Part shown: in pieces, positions 5,847-10,885 of the stretch
Layout: each line of letters begins with the position of its first letter
How positions within the stretch are numbered: the stretch's first letter is position 1
From: Baffinella frigidus
Taxonomy: Eukaryota > Cryptophyceae > Cryptomonadales > Baffinellaceae
Direction of reading: 5' to 3'
NCBI GenBank assembly: GCA_026770585.1
Contig: MU646539.1
Location: 401,250-412,134 of the forward strand
DNA length: 10,885 nucleotides
Translations under genes and position numbers: made by a program
The notes under the pieces: model-generated
What the model was told of the DNA's origin: nothing
The model's database searches: none
What the model saw: only the letters and a program-made list of their open reading frames with translations

Positions 5847-5967
5847 CAGGGATACCTCGATCACAAGAAACTGCCCTCCCCCCTAGGGAGCACCATTGGG
5901 CCCTGGGCATGGGCCTACTGTAGGGTCCCAGGGGGGCTTGGTTTCTTCTGAGCGAGGTACTCCTGTA
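5845..5967. mobile_element. Palindromic TA element E2
   Basis: Left end TACAGGGATACCTCGATCAC and right end GAGCGAGGTACTCCTGTA, with the central GGGCCTACTGTAGGGTCCC hairpin. More diverged than B, D or F. Confidence 0.75.
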
Positions 5968-6000
5968 CCCTTTCCTCGAGCCGGTTTCTGATGCGGGGGT

Positions 6001-6078
6001 AGGCTTGATGCTGAAAACGCAGGGCCAACCTGCAGAACCAGTGCCCGCCTATGGTGGGAGTTGAAAGAACCTGCAAGA
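6001..6078 (-). repeat. Dispersed repeat X, decayed copy
   Basis: GGCTTGATG, AGGGCCAACCTGCAGAA and GCCCGCCTATGGTGGGAG align with the minus-strand copy at 868-935 (GGCTTGATG, GCATGGCCTTTCTACAGAA, GTCCGCCTATGTTGGGAG). The telomere-like end is no longer recognisable. Confidence 0.5.
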
Positions 6079-6080
6079 CC

Positions 6081-6201
6081 TACAGGGGTACCTCGCTCAT
6101 AAGAAACCGCCTCCTCCTACGACCCTACAGTAGGCCTATGCCTAGGGTCCTATGGTGGACCTAAAGGGGGTGCGGTTTCTTATGAGCGAGGTACCCCTGT
6201 A
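6081..6201. mobile_element. Palindromic TA element F (full length)
   Basis: 121 bp with intact ends at both sides and few arm mismatches (GTACCTCGCTCATAAGAAAC and its complement). Probably one of the younger copies. Confidence 0.88.
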
Positions 6202-6536
6202 GGGCCCGACCTCTATCCAAAGGACCGCGGAAAGCAGGGCCGCGTTATCGAAACGAGTACGAAAACACTAAGCGTCAAGCTCCCAGCTGAGGGAACGAGA
6301 GGTGCGTGGGCTGCGTGGGGCACTGCCCCGAGAACCCCGAGGGGTCCAGGGTCACAGGAAGTGCAGAGAACCCAAGTTGACATATTTATTACACTACACC
6401 TTGCAAACCATCGGGATTGGAGGCCGGAGTTGGCAAGGGGAAGCACTGGAGAAGACGCGCGGCGTGACTTATGCAGGAAGTGCCGACTAGCTACGCGCAT
6501 CTGCTGCCCGGGGCAGCGGCCGTGTGGGCGGCACGC
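6202..6536. other. Unassigned region downstream of the minus-strand gene
   Basis: Lies 3' of the minus-strand gene ending at 6537. No conserved frame is seen. Part is presumably its 3' untranslated region, but no clear polyadenylation signal can be named. Confidence 0.45.
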
Positions 6537-7108
6537 TTACATGAACGACTCGTAGGCAGACTCGGGCTGGCCCGCCTCCACCGCCTTCCGCTTCGCGAGG
6601 TAGACGGGGAAGGGATCGACGTTGTCGTTGAGGACCTTGGAGGGGGGGCCAGCGTTGCTGGGGGCGGCGGCGGCGGCGGCGGGGGCAGCGGCGGCGGGGG
6701 CAGCGGCCTGGCTGGGGTCCACGGGGACGGGGGCGCCGGCGCCGGCCTGGCGCTTGGCGAGGTAGGTCGCGAAGTCGTCGGGGTTCTCGTTGAGGACCTT
6801 GGACGGACCCTGGAAGACCGCCGTCTTCGAGGGCATCTGTTGGGGAGGGTGAGCACTGTGAGTTGCATGCTTAGAACAGGGGGGCGAGGGGGGGGCGAGG
6901 AGGAGGAGGGAGGAGCGTGGAGCTCGAATTGTCGATGCAGGGAAAGGTGTGGCATAAAGGCGAGGACAGGGGGGGGCGCGGGGGGGGGGGCAAGCGTCAG
7001 GGGAAGGGGCGGGCGACGTACCTCGCGGCCGGCGGTGCTCAGGAACTTGCCAGCGAAGAGGCCGCCGAGGGCGGGGGTGCAGAGGGCGCCGGTCAGTGCG
7101 GGGATCAT
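6537..7108 (-). CDS. Two-exon gene, 128-residue protein with a duplicated KVLN..YLAKR motif
   Basis: Exon 1 is 7108-7022 (ATG at 7108-7106, 29 codons, beginning MIPALTGALCTPALGG). The intron is 7021-6837, with donor GAG|GTACGT and acceptor CCCAACAG. Exon 2 is 6836-6537, ending in TAA; both exons are in phase 0. The N-terminus is rich in small and hydrophobic residues. Then come GPSKVLNENPDDFATYLAKR, a Pro/Ala-rich linker of about 30 residues, and a second copy PPSKVLNDNVDPFPVYLAKR, ending ESAYESFM. The strict spacing of the two 20-residue units shows an internal duplication. I do not recognise the family. The units could be short binding or docking repeats and the N-terminus a targeting region; both are inference. 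Exon 2 alone also has an ATG at its first codon, so a 99-residue form is possible. Codon usage is strongly GC-ending, unlike the flanking repeats, which supports a real gene. Confidence 0.78.
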
Positions 7109-7454
7109 TTTTGGTGGATGTGAAGATACCAAGTGAAACGACCCACGTTATTAAGAGGATATTTGGGGGGGGCTAGCCCCTAGAGGACTTGGAGCCGTTA
7201 CCCCGCGACTTTAGCCGTTTTCTAGGTTTTCAGTAAGAAACTGTCAACTTAAAGTTGAAATCGGGTGGTAACGACTCCAAGTACGGAGTTGGAATAGCCC
7301 CTCCAAGATTTGTTACTTGGATGTCGGTGGTAACGTGACCTCCCATCAGGTTCATGACCTCGTGTTTTTTGGCCGCGTGCGTAACTGGTCAAAAATGGCG
7401 CTGTCAAAATGACCGGCTTTATCGTCAGGACGGTTCTGAAAGAAGCCTCACGAG
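7109..7454. promoter_or_regulatory. Divergent intergenic region with inverted repeats
   Basis: Lies between a minus-strand gene starting at 7108 and plus-strand exon copies starting at 7455, so it probably holds both promoters. CTTGGAGCCGTTACC (7188-7202) pairs with GGTAACGACTCCAAG (7267-7281), one mismatch. TCAACTT-A-AAGTTGA lies at 7244-7258. GGTGGTAACG occurs at 7265 and again at about 7325, and also at 5505. No clear TATA box is seen. Confidence 0.4.
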
Positions 7455-7533
7455 ATGGCCGAGATCAGGCGCGTGCAGACGCTCCCAGCGCCTGAGATAG
7501 AGGCGACCACCGCCGACTCCCCCGACACAGCAG
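7455..7533 (+). pseudogene. First-exon copy 1 of the tandem split gene
   Basis: ATG opens MAEIRRVQTLPAPEIEATTA and reaches GCAG|GTGACA, a possible donor in phase 1. It aligns with the start of the exon at 7632 (MAEAEMRRIPRAQTFPAPNM); indels are 6 and 9 bases, so the frame is kept. Upstream sequence is also similar (TGTCAAA...CGTCA), so the duplication included the leader. It lacks the basic second half of copy 2. It may be a working alternative first exon or a truncated relic. Confidence 0.45.
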
Positions 7534-7631
7534 GTGACATTTGACCAGAACCGCCGTTTTTGTTTGAGACTTTGAGTTGAGGCCCGTTGTGTCAAAGGGG
7601 TCATCCGTAACGTCAAGATCACTCCTCCCCC

Positions 7632-8471
7632 ATGGCAGAGGCAGAGATGAGGCGCATTCCTCGGGCTCAGACGTTCCCAGCGCCGAATATGGAGACCAGC
7701 GGCGCGTCCGGCAACGCAGCGCCCCTCCGCCGCTCCAAGACGCACAAGCCGAAGCGCGTTTCCTCCAAGCTGTGGAAGAGTCTCTTCGGTCTTGGCCTCA
7801 GCAAACACGCCGGTACGGCTCATGAGTGTTGTTTCTTTCGCCCCCCCCCCCCGCGTCCCCCTTCCGCACCACGCATCGAGCGGGGGTCGGGGTGTCTTTG
7901 GCGTGCGCGAATCGCCAGAGATGAGGGAGAAAACTCCTCCGGGCAAGAGAAATCGCTTCACACGGTTCAGTCTGCTTCGAGCTCTCTTCCCTCGACAACT
8001 TCCGCAGCCCGTGCCCCTCTCATACCTCTCTGGATAGATGATCCTGTAAAGGTGCAACGCCCAGGCGTGAAGGCGAGTGGATGTAGACTGGCGTGATCTC
8101 CTGATAACGCCTCCTCTGCGTGCAGAGACGAATGATTCTTCTTCTTCGTCTTCTTCTTTATTCACCTCCCAAAGGCCCTGCAAACAGGTCCTAACCTAGT
8201 GAAAGGGGATTCTCTTACTAACTACGCACCGTCCTCTGTGCGCAGAGACAGAGGGGGGTACGGAGCTCTCCCATCAGGAGGCAGCATCCTCCACGCATCC
8301 TCCCATCAGGACACAGCTTCCTGGATACACCATCCTCCCATCAGGCCGTTGCATCCTAACGCCTCCTCTTGTTTTGCAGAGACGGAGAGGGGTACGGAGC
8401 CCAGCCAGCAGGACGCAGGATCATCGACGCTCGAGGTTCGAGTATCGTTGGCGGTCCAGGGTAGCGAGTGA
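7632..8471 (+). CDS. Probable small split gene with alternative terminal exons
   Basis: Exon 1 is 7632-7812 (60 codons plus one base, beginning MAEAEMRRIPRAQTFPAPNM; the second half is basic: RRSKTHKPKRVSSKLWKSLF). The donor is CCG|GTACGG in phase 1. Three downstream acceptors, each followed by AGACRRA, fit that phase: 8126 (ETNDSSSSSSSLFTS, stop at 8197-8199), 8246 (ETEGGTELSHQEAASST, open to beyond 8600) and 8380 (ETERGTEPSQQDAGSST, stop TGA at 8469-8471). Using the last gives 90 residues. Branch-like sequences sit 20-30 bases before each acceptor (TGATAAC, TACTAAC, CCTAAC). The protein family is unknown; a basic, possibly nucleic-acid-binding, half is inference. A larger minus-strand open frame (8183-7425) overlaps it but shows no splice or family support. 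Confidence 0.42.
8126..8199 (+). other. Candidate terminal exon, copy 1
   Basis: Follows TGATAACGCCTCCTCTGCGTGCAG split as branch-like TGATAAC, pyrimidine-rich CGCCTCCTCT and GTGCAG. In phase 1 it encodes a serine run and stops at TAG. Its first four bases, AGAC, equal those of copies 2 and 3. Confidence 0.4.
8246..8278 (+). other. Candidate terminal exon, copy 2 (conserved part)
   Basis: Preceded by TACTAAC at about 8218 and CTCTGTGCGCAG. In phase 1 the peptide ETEGGTELSHQEAASST aligns with copy 3 at 11 of 17 residues. After this the frame remains open into copy 3, so its real end is unknown. Confidence 0.4.
8268..8345 (+). repeat. CTCCCATCAGG tandem copies
   Basis: CTCCCATCAGG starts at 8268, 8300 and 8335, spaced 32-35 bp with partly conserved spacers (GCATCCT). 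A further copy is in the divergent intergenic region near 7340. Confidence 0.75.
8380..8471 (+). other. Candidate terminal exon, copy 3
   Basis: Preceded by CCTAAC, a pyrimidine-rich run and TTTTGCAG, the strongest acceptor of the three. In phase 1 it encodes 30 residues ending VQGSE and a TGA. Confidence 0.45.
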
Positions 8472-8524
8472 CTTCGAGGAAGTTCTGATGCGTGAGCATC
8501 CGGCGTTCTGCTTCGAGGCAAAAT

Positions 8525-8560
8525 CGTCGATTTGCCCCGACCGTGCGGGTTGGTGGAAGG
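8525..8560 (-). repeat. Third copy of the foldback arm from 4977-5168
   Basis: Reverse complement CTTCCACCAACCCGCACGGT and GGCAAATCGACGATTTT match 4974-5013. The surrounding GCTTCTGC/GCGTTCTGCTTCGAGG motif is repeated at 8502-8518 and, less well, at 8587-8606. Confidence 0.65.
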
Positions 8561-8640
8561 TGGGACGCGAGAGGACGCGAGAGCATCCGGGCTTCTGCAT
8601 CTCGAGAGCATCGAGGGCGCCTCATGCTGGGTGTGTACCA

Positions 8641-8710
8641 TGCCGTGTGTGTGGTTCAAACCTGTCAACTTTGGAACGGAAAAGAGCCTCGTCTCAACAA
8701 TGGTGAGACC
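8641..8710 (-). repeat. Dispersed repeat N, copy 2
   Basis: On minus it begins with the hairpin GGTCTCACCATTGTTGAGAC and reads through TTCCGTTCCAAAGTTGACAG to AACC. More diverged than copy 3; the conserved minus frame reads RLFSVPKLTGLNHT. Confidence 0.65.
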
Positions 8711-9053
8711 AAGTAGAGCGAGACAGGGCAGGGTGGTCCGTGCTTGCTTGCAGCCTGTCAGCACGTCACAGCACTCTCCTCTCGAATGAACCGCAGAGCC
8801 TCTCCGGCGAGTACGAAGCTGCATACCTCCAATGCGTCGGATCCGGGGCCCTCCGTCCCGGAAGGTGCATCGCCGAACCCGCCCGCATCGCGTTAATCCC
8901 CAGCAGGATGGGTTCTGCCTGACGGTGTCGGAGTGCCAGTATCCACAGAGGCGGTGCGTGAGAGCGTGGGCAGGGCCGAAACTTCTTTCTTTCGGCGTGG
9001 TCCATTCAGAAGGCGTGACGCTAGGATCTGAAACCAGACTATTCTCATGTAGA
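8711..9053. other. Unassigned stretch
   Basis: No gene is supported. 8978-9020 (CCGAAACTTCTTTCTTTCGG and GGTCCATTCAGAAGGCG) has a relative at 9582-9622, so it is part of a further dispersed repeat. The remainder looks unique. Confidence 0.5.
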
Positions 9054-9128
9054 CATGCTGGGGTTTGCGGTACAAATTCGTCAACTTTGGAGCGGGAAAG
9101 AGCCCGGGCTCACCAAATTGGTGAGCTC
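9054..9128 (-). repeat. Dispersed repeat N, copy 3
   Basis: On minus it begins with the near-perfect hairpin GCTCACCAATTTGGTGAGC and runs through CCAAAGTTGACGAATTTGT to ACCGCAAACCCC. It is close to 3402-3470 in inverse orientation. It abuts the 34-bp repeat at 9126. Confidence 0.7.
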
Positions 9129-9160
9129 CGGTCATCCTACACGGGGCTGTATCCCCAGAA
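9126..9160 (+). repeat. Dispersed 34-bp repeat, copy 2
   Basis: Matches 767-800 with two or three differences. It lies between N copy 3 and X copy 4, so three dispersed families are packed in 190 bp. Confidence 0.7.
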
Positions 9161-9168
9161 CTGAATGT

Positions 9169-9242
9169 CCTTTAGGTCCTTTAGGTTCTTCGAGCTCCCA
9201 ACATAGGCGGACACCGGAACTTATCCTGCAAAAAGGCCATGC
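9169..9242 (+). repeat. Dispersed repeat X, copy 4
   Basis: Full-length copy with CCTTTAGGTCCTTTAGG at the left end, nearly the same as 3589-3662. Preceded by GT as in the copy at 10379. Confidence 0.8.
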
Positions 9243-9271
9243 GGGGAGACAGAGGGGAACTCCGACACTGG

Positions 9272-9347
9272 GGGTAGGAGGGAGGAAGACAACCACTGCC
9301 TTAGTGACACTAAGTTAGTGAGTGTCGTTGGAGCCCCCCTCCTACCC
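9272..9347. repeat. 76-bp foldback
   Basis: GGGTAGGAGGG (9272-9282) pairs exactly with 9337-9347, and the interior AGTGACACTAAGTTAGTGAG can fold further. No family relation to the TA elements. Confidence 0.65.
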
Positions 9348-9410
9348 ACCCTGAACCCCCGCTGGCGGCGACTCCTACCTCTGCCTGAGTCGGAACGACT
9401 GGCCGTATTA

Positions 9411-9550
9411 ACGCTGAGGGGATTTGGATTTGCTGACTGCTCGTTTTCACGCTCAAGGGATTTGGATTTGTTGACTGCTCGTTTTTCACGCTGAAGGGTT
9501 TTGGATTTGTTGACTGCTCGTTTTTCACGCTGAAGGGTTTTGGATTTGTT
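9411..9550. repeat. 39-bp tandem repeat, about 3.6 copies
   Basis: Units contain GGATTTGTTGACTGCTCG and TTTTTCACGCTGAAGGG; the last two full units are almost identical and the first is more diverged and one base shorter. On minus, 39 bases equal 13 codons (KTLQREKRAVNKS), which produces an open frame, but nothing else supports translation. Confidence 0.9.
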
Positions 9551-9604
9551 CCGCAGACCCGGTGAGTCACCTTCGGGTGACCGAAACTCTTCTCTCTCGG
9601 CGAT

Positions 9605-9676
9605 GTCCACTTAGCAGGCGCGGTCAACTTATCACGCATCGTCCACTTGGGGGGCGCGGACCACTTATCGCGCGTG
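9605..9676. repeat. 18-bp tandem repeat, four units
   Basis: Four 18-bp units in an alternating pattern: GTCCACTTAGCAGGCGCG, GTCAACTTATCACGCATC, GTCCACTTGGGGGGCGCG, GACCACTTATCGCGCGTG. Units 1 and 3 resemble each other, as do 2 and 4. Element H follows at 9680. Confidence 0.85.
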
Positions 9677-9679
9677 GTC

Positions 9680-9801
9680 TATAGGAGTACCTCGCTCATA
9701 AGAAAGCACTCCCCTCCCTAGGGCCACCATAGGGCCCTAGGCATAGGCCTACTGTAGGGTCCTAGGGGGAGGCGCTTTCTTATGAGCGAGGTACCCCTGT
9801 A
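9680..9801. mobile_element. Palindromic TA element H (full length)
   Basis: 122 bp. The left tip has drifted (TATAGGAGTACC), but the inner arm CTCGCTCATAAGAAAGC and the whole right arm to CCCCTGTA are intact, as is the centre CCTAGGCATAGGCCTACTGT. Confidence 0.85.
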
Positions 9802-9972
9802 CTTTGGAGTCTGTCTCGGGTCAGTACAACTTTACCTCCCACGATCCACAAGCCCTCAGGATGGGAGCAAATGGCCTTTTGCAACCCCCTTGATTTGTAC
9901 CAGAGTGGGGTGGCATCCGAATCACTCTGGCACAATTCAATGGGCAAAAAGGCGATTGGTTGAAGGTGCATG
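9802..9972. other. Unassigned spacer between elements
   Basis: 170 bp with no gene or repeat family recognised. An imperfect foldback, ACCAGAGTGG with ATCACTCTGGCAC, lies at about 9898-9933. Confidence 0.4.
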
Positions 9973-10212
9973 TACAGGGGTTACTCGCGAATGAGGACGC
10001 CCACCGTCCTGGGGTCCTACGGCAGGGCTAGGCCCAGGAGCCTACAGGGGTACCTCCCTCATAAGAAACCGCCCACGCCTAGGACCACCATAGGACTCTA
10101 GGCAGAGGGCTACTGTAGGGTCCAAGGGGGGGGGCGGTTTCTTATGAGCGAAGTACCCCTGTAGGACCACCCTAGGGGCGGAGCGTGTCCTTATTCGCGA
10201 GCAACCCCTGTA
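9973..10212. mobile_element. Palindromic TA element J (older, split by I)
   Basis: Left half 9973-10042 begins TACAGGGGTTACTCGCGAAT; right half 10164-10212 ends ATTCGCGAGCAACCCCTGTA. The two ends pair over about 27 bases with three mismatches and form a diverged subfamily (CTCGCGAATRAGGAC instead of CTCGCTCATAAGAAA). Element I occupies its centre. Confidence 0.8.
10043..10163. mobile_element. Palindromic TA element I, nested in J
   Basis: 121-bp family member with good ends (TACAGGGGTACCTCCCTCAT; right GAGCGAAGTACCCCTGTA). Flanks are GAGCC on the left and GGACCACC on the right. Deleting I and one TA restores GAGCCTAGGACCACC, the family's own centre, showing insertion at TA with TA duplication. 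Confidence 0.85.
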
Positions 10213-10215
10213 CCG

Positions 10216-10284
10216 TACAGAACCGATAGACCCACTGTAGGGTCCTAGGGGGGTGCGCTTCCTTATGAGCAAGACAACCCTGTA
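10216..10284. mobile_element. Palindromic TA element K (internally deleted)
   Basis: TACAGAACCGATAG at the left, then CTGTAGGGTCCTAGG and a right arm TTCCTTATGAGCAAGACAAC ending CCTGTA. The left arm is mostly deleted. Confidence 0.65.
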
Positions 10285-10357
10285 CGAATGGAGTTTGCAA
10301 CGCGAAGAGAGCACACGGCCTCTCTCGAGGTCCTGCCGAGACACAGGCTCTGCGGGG

Positions 10358-10378
10358 GTGCACACATGGCGGCCGTGT
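10358..10378 (+). repeat. GGTGCACACA-GGCGGCCGTGT repeat, copy 2
   Basis: Matches 10629-10650 with one change. The shared end GGCGGCCGTGT also occurs at 4249. It runs directly into X copy 5. Confidence 0.65.
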
Positions 10379-10418
10379 CCTTTAGGTCCTTTAGGTTTTA
10401 AATGCTCCCAACATATGC
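10379..10418 (+). repeat. Dispersed repeat X, copy 5 (partial)
   Basis: CCTTTAGGTCCTTTAGG is intact; after that AAATGCTCCCAACATATGCC is drifted and the GGACACCGGAAC part is lost. A trace of the AAAGG...GC end may be at 10439. Confidence 0.65.
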
Positions 10419-10628
10419 CAACGACACGCCCTTCCGTAGAAAGGACTGCAGAGAAAGCATTTTTGTCGGTATCAACAAAGGTCTCTCTCAGCCTCGTGAG
10501 TGTGATCCTGGACGGGCCCGCCTCGGGTAAAAGGGCTCCAAGGGAGAGCGCCTATAAGTAGTTGTAAGGAATCCTGTCAGTGAATCATCAGAGATCGGAG
10601 AGCTCGCGCGGCATGCCTTCACAGTGAG
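10419..10628. other. Unassigned; possible TATA-like motif
   Basis: No gene is supported. CGCCTATAAGTAG at 10549-10561 resembles a TATA box on +, but no start or coding exon follows in the window, so it is only noted. Confidence 0.25.
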
Positions 10629-10655
10629 GGTGCACACACGGCGGCCGTGTTGGTA
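10629..10655 (+). repeat. GGTGCACACA-GGCGGCCGTGTTGGTA repeat, copy 3
   Basis: The longest copy, sharing its first 22 bases with 10358-10378 and its last 16 with 4249-4264. Confidence 0.65.
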
Positions 10656-10756
10656 TTTACAAACTTCTCTTTCGCCCGGCTAGCACACCTGCGCCCCGCC
10701 TCCCCACTTGGCAGCCACCGGGGGCTTCACGGATACTGTCCAAAAACCATTCGTAC

Positions 10757-10824
10757 TAGAATCTTATCCATTTGCATTAGATTCTAACGGCAGTTCCCCC
10801 GGATATCCGGGGGGAAAGGAACTG
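10757..10824. repeat. Paired hairpins around a perfect 18-bp palindrome
   Basis: TAGAATCT (10757-10764) pairs with AGATTCTA (10779-10786). Next to it CAGTTCC (10791-10797) pairs with GGAACTG (10818-10824) around CCCCCGGATATCCGGGGG (10796-10813). Confidence 0.75.
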
Positions 10825-10860
10825 GACCGCTGCTAAGTGGCGGGGGGGTCTTGGTATCAC

Positions 10861-10885
10861 TACTTGGGTACCTCGCTCATAAGAA
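10861..10885. mobile_element. Palindromic TA element L, cut by the window end
   Basis: TACTTGGGTACCTCGCTCAT and AAGAA match the left arm of the family with AG changed to TT in the tip. The rest lies outside the window. Confidence 0.75.

Noticed and set aside
5738-5923. Open frame spanning elements E1 and E2
   Set aside because: It translates palindromic element arms; the same peptides (for example SEVPLY) recur wherever the arm occurs.
6491-7132. 213-residue minus-strand frame and the 221-residue plus-strand frame at 6471-7136
   Set aside because: Both cross the intron and exons of the two-exon gene; their Pro/Arg- or Gly-rich translations are shadows of GC-rich coding sequence and poly-G tracts.
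7425-8183. Longest open frame of the window, 252 residues, minus strand
   Set aside because: It covers splice-like signals, a poly-C tract and both plus-strand exon copies; no domain is recognised. The duplicated RRWERL motif merely mirrors the plus-strand duplication. Not fully excluded.
9221-9639. Minus-strand frames with KTLQREKRAVNKS repeats
   Set aside because: Produced by the 39-bp tandem repeat; the first unit has a one-base length change that would shift the frame.
10549-10561. CCTATAAGTAG as a promoter
   Set aside because: Single motif without a following exon in the window; kept only as a remark.

Overview
The window looks like the subtelomeric end of a nuclear chromosome from a unicellular eukaryote, most likely a microalga or related protist. 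The left 3.15 kb is built largely of CCCTAAA-type repeats (plant/algal telomere motif) with many variants. The C-rich strand is on +, so the chromosome end lies to the left. Genes appear split by short introns, unique parts are GC-rich, and no bacterial gene layout is seen. A pelagophyte, a dinoflagellate or another alga are all possible; I cannot name the species.

Region by region: (1) 1-3234 holds telomere-like arrays interrupted by short stretches that encode pentapeptide repeats. Joining seven of these stretches (979-3234, + strand) gives an open frame of 129 codons in which the five-residue register continues across five of six junctions. The telomere-like arrays then behave as introns, several flanked by short direct duplications containing the splice sites (an introner-like signature). 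Extra broken copies of the same exons lie at 480, 1380, 2222 and 2699. (2) 3235-3720 holds a TC/AC microsatellite, a TTAGGCG array and dispersed repeats. (3) 3726-6201 is packed with short palindromic elements with TA target sites, plus other foldback sequences. (4) 6537-7108 (- strand) is the best ordinary gene, a two-exon gene for a 128-residue protein with a duplicated motif; its family is not recognised. (5) 7455-8471 (+ strand) holds a probable small split gene whose first exon exists in two tandem copies and whose terminal exon exists in three. (6) 8640-10885 returns to dispersed repeats, tandem repeats and more palindromic elements, including one nested inside an older relative, and ends inside another.

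No metabolic or defence operon is visible. The notable biology is structural: a pentapeptide-repeat gene whose introns are made of telomere-like DNA, next to a dense colony of miniature palindromic transposons. No RNA genes or CRISPR arrays were found. All splice models were read by eye and lack transcript support.
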